This document shows positions 46,128 to 56,330 of a DNA stretch of 64,000 nt, in pieces. The stretch is from Siphonodentalium dalli (taxonomy: Eukaryota; Mollusca; Scaphopoda; Gadilida; Siphonodentaliidae). The notes beneath the pieces are model-generated. The model saw nothing but the letters and a program-made list of their open reading frames with translations, did no database searches and was not told the DNA's origin. The position numbers were made by a program, and so were the translations under genes. Positions within the stretch are counted from its first letter, which is position 1; each line of letters starts with the position of its first letter. The stretch lies in NCBI GenBank assembly GCA_032622095.1, contig CP136061.1, positions 213,620,373-213,684,372 on the forward strand. Direction: 5' to 3'.

Positions 46128-46494
46128 CAACAAATCCTCGCGCAAATGCGTTCAAAATCGACCTATAATGTAAAATAGCTACATTATGTGATTATTTGAT
46201 TCTGAAATAAGCAGATAACGTCGTCATATCCGTGATTTCGTTTTATGGCGCGGGCCACAGTGAAAACACATGTAAAAGAGCGTACACCTGACAAGTCGTG
46301 AGTTGGCTTATTTGTTTCATTGTCCGCACATAATCTGCTTAGAATCGTATCATTATGAGTCGATAATGTGACTAAAATGCTGTCATTTGCAACGCATTAT
46401 TGACTAAAAAATGAGGCAATACTAAGCAGATTATCTATCTAAAACAAGTTCTATTATAAGCAGATAAAGTGCGTATATCTGGGAAAATATGCTG
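46128..46494 (-). repeat. Repeat family R2, copy 6
   Basis: Minus-strand copy. Carries TGATTCTGAAATAAGCAGAT, TATGGCGCGGGCCACAGTG and ATCTGCTTAGAATCGTATCA, with the palindromic half at 46330-46470. The terminal word is mutated to GGAAAATATGCTG. Confidence 0.85.
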
Positions 46495-47960
46495 CTCCTC
46501 GAGTTTGCGTGAAATTTATTTTTTTTAAATAGCCCGTAAATAGTCCCGAAAGGTTGCATGTATTATACCAGAGCAATCAAATTAAGTCGATATTAATTGA
46601 TATAAGCGTTTCCGGATACGTGTCGTCGATTCATATTTATTTGCTTTTTCCTTGGAAACTTCAAAAGGACATGAAATATCTACTTGTACACAACCTTGAT
46701 TGATCTGCGTGTAGTTATTCGTTTTCTATTAATATATGTATGTCTAATTTTGAATGTTATTTACACTCATATGTATATGGTGAGTGGAAACAGTTAAATC
46801 TACCATCAACATGTTTTTTTGGTGATTTTTCAACTCGCACATCATTCGGTTTCTTTCCCAGCTTATAATTATCCGAATCAATTCCTTTTAATCTTTTTGA
46901 CCTATAATACATAGGTATTAAGATAACATATCATACATTTATGTACATGTTTCACGTTTGACCAGCAACTTCTTTACCGTGCGTAACAGCACTTATTTAT
47001 TATTGAAACAAAACTTAAAGGGACAAAGACTTTTGAAGTGGGTTAATGCGAAATAACACATGTATGTAAAACAGCTATCACAAACGAATACATGCATGGA
47101 CACATATATAGATTGACTTTGTTCTTATTTTCATTATTAATAGCTCTCGAATTATTATATTTCGCATGACAAAGCCATTCTTATGCAAACTGTACTGCCG
47201 CAGTGAAAGTATCGATATTAGTCCAATACGATACAAGTGTGTAAAGAAAACGTGGTGGTAAATATTTAAAAGTGTGAACGCATTGAACAATATTCTGAAA
47301 ATCATATTAAGATTAAAATATTTGAACTTAATCCCACGTTTAGAAATGTGCGTTGACAAATGGCGGCAACAGTTTTGTGTACATACCAATGGTATCAACA
47401 CGAGCAATTTCATTATTGGAGAACTATCAATAATCACCATAAGAACAAAGTTGATCTATTTCTCCATGTTCTTCTTAGTGGTTTTCACATATTTGATTTG
47501 TTTTAAAGTTACCAATTGCGATTGCCTTTTATGCCTTTAATTTTACACTGGTATATCGGCCGTGCGTTATTATTTGCTTGATTCCGTATGCCGGAAACGA
47601 ATACTTCTTTGTTCACCAATGGCGTTACTTATTTATCACAACCGTAGCAATCATACGGCTAAACGTAATCTCTGTTTATTCTGATCTTTGTAGTGGAAAT
47701 TCGCAGACATCCATTTCTACATAATTAAACTTAAGTTGACTGCTACATTCTTGTACAGATGACATTCAGTCGGAGTACTTTAATATGAGGGCTAATCGTG
47801 TTAACATTCCGCTAGGCCCCTTGATATTCTTTTTTGGCAGGCATGTAGAACAGCGACGAAGACTGTAGATCCGAGACATATTTGGGTAAATAACCCTATT
47901 CCACTACTCCAGGTATGGTTGTGATAATTATATCTGGACATTTCCGCTCCAAGACTGAAG
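46495..47960. other. Spacer, nothing recognised
   Basis: AT-rich. Overlapping open frames on both strands at 47078-47540 have no domain and are not called. Confidence 0.4.
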
Positions 47961-47964
47961 TAAA

Positions 47965-48165
47965 AAAGTTAGTCAATACGACTAAATTAGGTTAGTTAAC
48001 TGTTTGTTCACATGATTACTAACTTAGCTTAGTCATAATGACTAAGGTAGACAATTAGACACAATTACTAGGGTGATGTTATGTCATAACGTTTAAGAAA
48101 TGTTTAGTCAAAGCGACTAATTCGGCAATTAGACTACAATTGTGTTAGTCAAAATGACCAGGATT
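47965..48165. repeat. Cluster of TTAGTCA...TGACTAA palindromes
   Basis: TTAGTCA followed within 3-4 bp by a GACTAA half occurs at about 47970, 48031 and 48104, and a decayed half copy lies near 48147. Spacing is about 40-75 bp. Each is an imperfect dyad of the AP-1-like half site TGACTAA. It could be binding-site clustering or decay of a short tandem repeat. Confidence 0.6.
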
Positions 48166-48199
48166 GTGACACAATGGCTAACACGAGTCACTGGGAATG

Positions 48200-49282
48200 T
48201 GAACATGTAATTTGGTGGCATTTGTGTGCAACTAATTTCAATACTCAACCAGATTATATATTATCCAGAATAAGAGACCGAATTGAAAGCAGGACAAACT
48301 TTCAATCCATTCTCTAAAACACATCTTTCAATCCTGGTATAACAATAGTTTGTGGTATAGGTCTGTTTAACTAATTAATTGTTCCGAGATGTAAACACAG
48401 CGATACGAGTTCGCAGCTCGTTGCTGGGTTATTGTGAGTCTTCACACAGCAGTGGTTTGGCCGTTTTGAGCATCTTGCAATTGTCGGATTGTTCGCTGTT
48501 TCAAAGCCCGTGCCAAATTGTGACCCTTGATCAAGTTCGCCCGTACTGCGTCGGCTTGGCACCACTCATGCGTTTAATGAGTACTGGTCAGCCCGTCATA
48601 CACTTGAATATCCGAGCATGTTCTGAACTTCTGATCAATCTAGAACAGCGATGGAATGATTGATGCAGCCGGTTCATGGAAAATTTTATCCTTGGTTGAC
48701 AGTGGTTATATATCATTATTCTTTGGTAATTAATCGATTCTGATAACTAAAGCGTCTTTTGAAGAAATGTTGTTGTTGTTGTAAACTGATGATACGTGGA
48801 CCATCGAATCGGATTGTGTACCTTTAACTCATATACAAATATACAAAACGCGATTAATAATCGTGATATTACTTGCGTGAATTGCATCACCAGAAGTTGG
48901 TAAACGTCCGGTGGGGAATGTCTGGTTCTGATAGTGAGAACGCTATTGTTCATTGAAAAAAAAAAAATTCAGCCAAAGCAAAGGAATTCCTATGTAAGGT
49001 TACAAGCCTTATTTCACCAAATAGCGAGATAAACAGTGTTTGGAACCGCACATGGGTTAACTAAAAGACCCCCCTGATTGAGTGGAATCGATTCACCTTC
49101 TCACTTTTCCGACAGCTTATAGCGTATAGGTGATATGTCAAGTAGTTTTGTGTGAGACTATCCAGAAATAAAAACACACGATCGAATCTTCGAGCTTTGA
49201 TTGTAGCGGTTATCGGGAGAACGATTAAGGTCATGACATCAGCGAAAGATTGGCCGTAAAGTAAACGTTCCCATAATTAAAT
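48200..49282. other. Spacer, nothing recognised
   Basis: No convincing coding frame or dispersed repeat. A GTT microsatellite is near 48766 and an A run at 48956-48967. Small opposite-strand frames at 48371-48663 lack motifs. Confidence 0.4.
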
Positions 49283-49342
49283 GTATATGATGGTAAATTT
49301 GTCCCACAACCAATGACAAATTTGCACCATACTATCATATAC
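49283..49342. repeat. Small hairpin
   Basis: GTATATGATGGTAAATTTGT at 49283 is complementary to sequence ending at 49342, with a small bulge and a ~11 nt loop. A TG microsatellite follows at 49359-49371. Confidence 0.65.
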
Positions 49343-49509
49343 AATGGCACACGCGAATGTGTGTGTGTGTGCTTGGGGGCTCAAAGTAACACAGTAGCCG
49401 GGACAGATAGAAAGAGAGTCAAACAGGGTTTATGGGGTGTCTCACCCACAACATTTCTGTAGTAGCTGTCAAAAGGCGGTTTAAACCTATAGATGTTTAC
49501 GTAGACCTG

Positions 49510-50056
49510 TTTTAAACCTGCTATATAAGCTTATTTCATAATACGACTGTTTGACCGTTCCCCATTTAGGTTCATATAGAGCTTAATTCCGATTCGAATA
49601 ATCCCTATATGGGCCTACTTCGTGTGTAGGAAATAAGTTCTATATGTTCTTTAACCCTTTACCCAACCGAAGGGCCCTGTGCCAATGCATTCTCTTATAT
49701 ATGCGAGTCGACCATATGTCGCCTCGCATATATAAGAGAATGCATTGGCTTAACCCATTAAAAATTATAAAATTGTTAAAGAATGTAAGAAAAAATGGTA
49801 AAAAGTGTTAAAAAAAGATTTTTTTTAGGACAATGCATTCTCCTATGGTCGACTCGCATATATAAGAGAATGCATTGGCACACGGCATAACTGTAACCAT
49901 CACAATGTGGTCAATGAGCCGGTTCCAATGATATCCATATTTATATGGTTCTATTGAGGCAGACCGAAGATATTTTAGGCTGTTGAAGCTTTATTTGGCC
50001 GGTTTTGGCCGTTTTGTTGGGTAAAGGGTTAAGAGTTTATTGACGGAGAGCAGGCT
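49510..50056 (-). repeat. Repeat family R3, copy 3, split by a family B MITE
   Basis: GTTCATATAGAGCTTAATTC and AATCCCTATATGGGCCTACT are followed by AGTTCTATATGTTCT. After the MITE at 49651-50032 comes GAGTTTATTGACGGAGAGCAGGCTG (in two parts). Matches 17640-18335. Confidence 0.75.
49651..50032. mobile_element. piggyBac-like MITE family B, copy 3
   Basis: A 382 bp element with exact TTAA at both ends and a 13 bp TIR, CCCTTTACCCAAC (mismatched at the next base). The first hairpin module is intact (49680-49749); the second has lost about 20 bp from its left arm. Inserted in an R3 repeat. Confidence 0.9.
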
Positions 50057-50399
50057 GACTTAGAGGTCCGAATCGGCATCTCCAGTTTTGACCTAGTTTA
50101 AACTACCAGTTTAAACTGGGTTTTTGTAGTAAAACCAAGTTTTTCTCCACCGCTGGGACGACATAGATTTGGTCCATTGCGTCACCTGTGGGCCACACTT
50201 GTCCAATTGCAAGGATAGGAGGCGTGGTCTGTCTGTTTATTATCGTTACTTGCCAATGCATTGTCCGGTCACACGACCTGTTGTCGCTATCTAATCTTAT
50301 AATCATGCGAATAACCCGTGCGCTTTGAGAAATAACGACGAATGCACGGTCTGTTGTATAGCGGTTAGATATTATCTAATATCATGGACGAACATGACT

Positions 50400-51660
50400 T
50401 TCGGAACTCAAAAATATCTCTTGAGGGCATGGGTGGGGGCCCGCCACAAATACCCCATAGAAACACCACCATCCCTCCCCGGGGGTACCATCCGGACGGG
50501 TGAAAATGGGGTATGGGTCATTTTCGAGAACGGGAAGAATTTCGGAGAAATTGACGGCATGAATCGGTGGCCCGACCAAAATACCCGATAGAAACATCAC
50601 CCCTCACCCCGGGAAAACTGGGGTATGGTAAGGATTTAGGCTGATTAATTTGGCAGCAGGAGTGGTGGCCCGATCAAAATACACCATAGAACACCCACCA
50701 CCCACCCCTCACCGGGGGGGGGGGGGTGCCACCGAGGAGGTGGAAATGGGGTACGCCCAAATACCGAATAGAAACACCCCAGCCCCCACCCCCGGGGAAG
50801 GGTAGCTCAAATAACCCCCATAAACACCCCACCCTCACATCCGGACTATGTTCGAGAACGATAAGGATTTCGGCCAATTTGACGACAAGGGTGTGTGGCC
50901 CGCTCCAAATATCCCATAGAAACACCCTACCCTCATCCCTGGAGGGTACCACCCTGATGGGTGAAAATGGGGTATGGTGAATTTTATTCCTTATTCGCAA
51001 AAACATGAATGTCGGTCAATATTACGGCATGTGTAGGTGGCCCGCCCCAAATACCCCATAGAAACACCCCACCCTCAACCGGGTGTCAGAAAGCGGTATG
51101 GACCGTTATCGAGACCGGTAAGGATTTCGGCCAATATGACGGCATTGGTGGGCGTCCCGCCCTCAAATATAGTCCATAGAAACACCCCCACCCTCATCGC
51201 GGGTGGTTCTACCCGAGCGGCTGAAAATCGGGTATGGACCCGGGGTGCGGTGTTTCTAGGGGGGGCATTTGGGGTGTGACACCCACCTTTCTCGAAAATT
51301 GTCGATACCCCATTTCACACATCGGGGTGGTACCCCCGGGTGAGGGTGCTTCTAAGGGGTAGTTGGAGTGTGATACCCACTCATGACGTCAAATAGGCCA
51401 TAAATCATTACCGGTCTCGAAAATGGACCATATCCCATGTCCACCCACCGGATGTGAGGGGTGGGTTGTTTCTATGGGTTATTTGGGGCGGGCCACCCAC
51501 CCATACCATCAACTTGGCCGAAATCCTTACAGTTCTCCAAAATGGTCCATACTCCATTCCCCCTCAGGGTGGTCGTTACCACCCCCCGGGTGAGGGCTGG
51601 TGTGTCTCTGGTGGGTATTTAGGCGGGCCACCAACCCATGCGTCAAATTGACCGAAAGAT
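50400..51660. repeat. Minisatellite inside element X copy 1
   Basis: About ten imperfect units of roughly 100-130 bp, each with TGGCCCGCCCCAAATACCCC, ATAGAAACACCCC, ACCCTCACC, GAAAATGGGGTATGG and AACGGTAAGGATTTCGG. Some later units are inverted. It is much more GC-rich than the flanks. Homologous to 58010-59105. Long frames here are artefacts of the repeat. Confidence 0.85.
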
Positions 51661-52635
51661 ACCTTTTTTGTGAATAAGGAATCAGTTTCAAAAGTTATGT
51701 TCGTGTCTAACGTGTCAAACTGATCAGTTCGATCCATCCATGCTCTCATTCGCCAAAGCGACATCCGAACGAGCGAATTGCAAACAAACATATATAGCAA
51801 GAAATCATCCATCACACTGGCAAATATTTGGTTAGAATTATCTCATAAGTACCGACATCGCCTCCCCGAATTCCACTAAGGCTCTGCTGCATGTACATTG
51901 AGTGACAAACGCCCAAGCATAAACGCCTCCCCAATTCAACATAAACACTCCCATATACGCGAAGAAACAACATCAATACTGGGCGAAAAAAATCGACCGA
52001 ATAATTAAACCCACAAAACTAGATTTTAGTAAAACCTGGGATAGGGTGGTTTAACTTTTATGTTTTTTCAAAGTATATTTAAAGGTAAATTTTCGAGACG
52101 AGAAGTATGGTACGTATAAATCATATACACAGAAGCTTATACTGATGATCATATAGCCAATTCACCACAAACAATTAGTAATATTACCATAACTTTATCA
52201 CGTCAATAAAACCTAGTTTCAATTGAGATCGAATTCCACAAACCTAGTCTAAGGGGGTGTTTATACATTACCCGGCGAAGATCGCATTCGCTTTATCCGG
52301 TAGCGATAACAATAGAGTGTTTATACTTCGCCGGATAAGAATTACGGCTATCCGGACACTCAGCTATACGGTTTTCAATGTTTGGATAAAATGATTTAGT
52401 ACAAGCACCTGCTTGTCGTATGGATTCTAATTCGCTCTGCGGTTAAGTTAGATGTTTATCTGGGGTCATGCTGTCATGAGTGATTTCCTTTCAACAATTA
52501 ATTCGAACAAAATTATTGTGTAATCACTGATAGACCAGCCCGCGTTTCACCTGTGCATATATGGGTCAGTGTGCCAGTTTGATTAACCGGTATTAGCTGT
52601 TTATCGATGGTCACGCGTCTTGATTAATCTATTGG

Positions 52636-52670
52636 TATAAAATACTGGAGCATAAATGCGCACACTCAGA
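52636..52670 (+). promoter_or_regulatory. Core promoter of the Harbinger transposase gene
   Basis: TATAAAA at 52636-52642 is followed by an initiator-like CTCAGAC whose A is at 52668, 32 bp from the first T. That is the spacing expected for TATA plus Inr. The first ATG with coding-like sequence is at 52719, giving a leader of about 50 nt. Confidence 0.6.
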
Positions 52671-52718
52671 CTTCACTTTGCAATCTTTCCGGACGATAGT
52701 ATTTTAGACAAATCTGTA

Positions 52719-53986
52719 ATGACAAACGAGCAGCAACTCGTGGTGGCATTTATCGTGCTTTTAGGAAATGCTATCCTGTGCTTGAATATGTGGCTAACAG
52801 CCGTTACAGTATATCAGTCGCAGATATCTACAGAGAAGACAATTACGTCTACAGTTGACAACATCCACTAAAATCAAACGGAAGTATAAAAAGACAAGAA
52901 ATCCTCGTAGATTTTGGGTGAGACCCGGAAGGACTGACGCATGGTGGATGACTTTCAAAATGGACCTTGTACTACGAAGTGAATGGGTAGAAAACTTTCG
53001 GATGTCAAAGGAAAATTTCCATCTGCTTTGCTGTCAACTGCGCCCCTATGTAGAAAGACTTGATACAGCCATGCGGAAGTCTATTTCCGTTGAAAAGCAG
53101 ATCGGTATAACACTTTATTACTTATCTGATGAAGGCGGATTACGCAAAACTGCAAATGCATTCGGTGTAGCTAAATCTACGGCATCGACAATAATTAGGC
53201 GTGTCACCAACGCTATATCAATTCATATGGGACCGAGATTAATTAGTGTTCCAAAATCCACACAGGATGTTCAATTTTGCACCACAAATTTCGAACAGGC
53301 ATATGACATTCCACAGTGCATTGGTGCTATAGACTGTACACATATAGACATCAAACAACCGCGCATCAATCCGACGGATTATGTGAATCGTAAGAACAGG
53401 CCCTTTAATCAATATTCAAGCCTGCTGTGACTTCAGGGGCAGGTTCAAAGACGTAGTGGTCAAATGGCCTGGGAGCGTACACGATGCTAGAATTTTTTTT
53501 AATTCTAACATCAACTCACAATTGAAGAATGGGGTGAAACCGTCATGTTCAAAAAATATAAATAACAGTGCTATTCCTGTGCACATTGTGGGGGACCCGG
53601 CATACCCATTGATGCCTTATCTAATGAAGGAATTTCCGAATGGTGGAAAAACGGTACAAGAACAGTATTTCGGTCGTTCCCTCTGTCGTGCGAGAATGGT
53701 GATAGAATGTGCCTTTGGTCGTCTCAATGGAAGGTTTAGAGCACTTCGGCGTCCAATGGATATAGGGCTGAAAGATTTGCCATTTGTCATATACGCGTGC
53801 TTTGTTTTGCATAACTTCTGTGAGGAGCAAAACGAAGGAATTTGTGATCAGACGGTGTGCCGTCAGGTCGCTCTAGAACGTGATTCGCAACCTGAAATTC
53901 CAGAAGTCTTGGTCGGAACAGGAGGTAACGGCGAAGAAGAAGGGAAACGTGTGAGAAATGTGTTGGTCAATTATATAGACCCGTGA
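52719..53986 (+). pseudogene. Harbinger transposase (DDE nuclease), frameshifted
   Basis: It would cut and join the element ends. The N-terminus from ATG 52719 reads MTNEQQLVVAFIVLL and loses frame between about 52790 and 52850. The next frame (to 53430) has RRFWVRPGRTDAWW, a helix-turn-helix-like region with LRKTANAFGVAKSTAS, and the first catalytic Asp in GAIDCTHIDI. A further one-base frameshift near 53405 precedes [20 protein letters not shown]. The last part (to 53986) has GDPAYPL with the second Asp and [14 protein letters not shown] with the Glu. All three catalytic residues are present but in different frames. The C-terminus [11 protein letters not shown] is normal for the family. Confidence 0.92.
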
Positions 53987-55346
53987 ATTTATCAGTTGAT
54001 GTTGATCTCATTTACAAGTGACTAAAATTGAATAATGCAATAGTAATTTAACTTTGTCTTATTATTTTATTGGATTCCAAGACTCCAAGATCCTGTGTGT
54101 TCGCATTATTACATTTGTACATGTGTAAAATATTAGACGAGAAATTAAATTTAATCATATCCTTTGTAATGATCTCACCTGGAACTCAAGTCAATAGCCA
54201 CAATTTTGTAACATTTAAGAAGGAAAATGCATCAATTCTGGGATGTCGCCAGCTTGGAATTACAACTTCACCCCGTCCTTAATTGAATCAGACCAAATTC
54301 CATATCCGCGTAATTTTATTTTCATCCACTTGACTGGAAAATGTTCAAACTGCTATTTCAAGCTTTCCAATGGTAGGGAACTTCTGACATAACATCGCAT
54401 TATATTGGAAATTGCATGGGCATTTCAGTCCAAACTCTTACCAAAGAAGGAAATGTCACATATTGGTTAAAAAAACAACAGATTTCACCCGTATGGAAAA
54501 GCGAACTAGAAGAACAACTTTAATTTAAATGTGGTCTGAAATTCCCAACAAAGTAGTGCCAGGCATGACATACCAAAATAAAATAATTTGGACCAATATT
54601 TTATGTGATATGAGCTAAACCCACAGTGGCCATGTCTCTGATTATTCATTACACGCCTGTTCCAAGAATTACAGGCTTTTCAAGGTCATGTTGTATGTGT
54701 ACCATATTTACAAATTCATAGGCATACTGACGTTCGCCTTAACCATGAAACAGCAACAAATAAAATAAAAGCAAGCTCTGCAATTATGTGCCTGAAAAAC
54801 CCTATATATAGGTATGTTTTATTAGTTCATGGATTCTAGGTCGAGTGGCGTGTAATAAACACAAAACGAAACGCTTGCTAATGGGTTAGTCGATACGGCA
54901 CTTGTGCCATTTCGAGAGGATTGAATTCGATGCTGTTCTATGATTCTATCCTTCCGCACTGGCACTCGGGCCGTATCAACAAACCCACAAACAAGCTCGT
55001 GCCATTCCGTGTATATAACCTACATTGTGTGCACGTTCAAGAATATAGTCTCATATATAAATCAGAAAATAGATATTACAGGTTCGTTTTTATTTTACAC
55101 TGTATACATGATGGTGATAACACATATATGATACTGTCGATACATTTACTGTTACTAAACAGTTTCCATCCGTCTAACTGACGCTATATAAGAAAACAAA
55201 TTTGGTCCAGAAAACAAAAGTACTAGAAATTTCATTGCTGCTCATCAACTTGATGTCATTATGATAAACGGTAGTTTATTGATCCAACATTCGGCACGCC
55301 TTTTGGGGATATAATTGTGAACAATCAGGATCTCTTACCGACAGAT
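53987..55346. other. Internal non-coding part of the Harbinger element
   Basis: Lies between the convergent 3' ends of transposase and Myb-like genes. AATTGAATAATGCAATAG-type AT-rich sequence follows the transposase stop. Frames at 54070-54282 and 54921-55181 show no domain. No other element boundary was seen inside. Confidence 0.5.
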
Positions 55347-56330
55347 TTACCGCGCGCAGATTTTTTTACTTGCAGCTGGGGGATTTCTATCCACGTTAGG
55401 GTCTACTGTCTGTTGCACAGGGGCTGGTATTAAATTTTGAATTAGTTGAAATCCGTCCTTGACCGCGTTGGCGAGAGTGTTCATACTATCCGCCATGGAT
55501 TTTAAATGATCTTCAGCTTGTTTGTCTGTATTTTCCATATGTTTGAGTATTTTCCGTTTCATTTCCAGATCCTCACCCAAAAGCTTGACGTAATGCTGAT
55601 CCTCGGGTAGCTTTCTTTTGAGCTTCTCTTCTTTGAAATTATTCAATTTCTCTCCGAGTAGTTCGCGTCTTTTAGATATTGTTTCCGAGGGCAGAATTTC
55701 CTGGCTTAACTCAACCGAGGAGTCATCGTCGTTGTCTGACAAAGTTTCTGGCAACGTTTCGATTATACTAGAATCGTCCGATGGGGCTGTCAGGTCATTA
55801 GTTTCAACTCCATTCGCAATCGTCGTTGTTGCCGGACAGCCGCCCCATATCTGTGTCAAAAGTTCAAAAAATAATTCCACTACTCTTCCAAACCCACTCT
55901 TTTTCCCCTTGTCAATAGCTCTGCAATAATTTTGTCTAATGAATTTTATCTTTGACGTGATATGGTTCTTGTTGAAATCAGAAGATTTATGTGGATAATC
56001 CTTGCCATGTCGGTCTACATCCTCTTTGTTAGCAGGAAGATTTTGTTGGAATAGTTTGGTGATATCTGGATATTTTGTACGAACTGACTCCCAGTCGATT
56101 CCATTTACCGCTTTTGAAACTTTGTATTCATTTATTGTTCTCAGAAGAAGCTCGGCTTCATCGTCGGTCCATACAATTTTGTCCGTGTTATTCCCTGCAT
56201 CATTAACATTCTGCGCCGAGTCATGTGGTTTATTGCAGCTTTTTTGTGAACGAACCTTTTTCTTCAAAATTGACAACGACATCTTGGCGATTGCGAGAGC
56301 ATGTACAAAATGAACTGCATCGATGACCAT
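55347..56330 (-). CDS. Harbinger Myb/SANT-like DNA-binding protein
   Basis: A complete 327-residue frame. PIF/Harbinger elements encode a second, Myb-like protein that recruits the transposase to the ends and to the nucleus. Here a Myb/SANT or trihelix-like domain spans residues about 50-150, starting VWTDDEAELLLRTINEYK, with DWESVRTKYPDI and HITSKIKFIRQNYCRAID further on. An acidic middle region (LSDNDDDSSVELSQ) precedes a Lys/Glu-rich predicted coiled coil from about residue 215, KRRELLGEKLNNFKEEKLKR, and a C-terminal basic patch. Met17 (56280-56282, MSLSILKKKVRSQ) is a likely start, since the preceding 16 residues do not look conserved. The frame is intact, unlike the transposase. Confidence 0.85.
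   Translation of the reverse strand: MVIDAVHFVHALAIAKMSLSILKKKVRSQKSCNKPHDSAQNVNDAGNNTDKIVWTDDEAELLLRTINEYKVSKAVNGIDWESVRTKYPDITKLFQQNLPANKEDVDRHGKDYPHKSSDFNKNHITSKIKFIRQNYCRAIDKGKKSGFGRVVELFFELLTQIWGGCPATTTIANGVETNDLTAPSDDSSIIETLPETLSDNDDDSSVELSQEILPSETISKRRELLGEKLNNFKEEKLKRKLPEDQHYVKLLGEDLEMKRKILKHMENTDKQAEDHLKSMADSMNTLANAVKDGFQLIQNLIPAPVQQTVDPNVDRNPPAASKKICAR

Noticed and set aside
50325-51279. Pro/Gly-rich open frames resembling structural proteins
   Set aside because: Generated by the GC-rich minisatellite; the sequence is repeated in other frames and orientations.
54921-55181. Third gene within the Harbinger element
   Set aside because: Two overlapping frames with no domain in AT-rich sequence; known PIF/Harbinger elements carry two genes, both already found.
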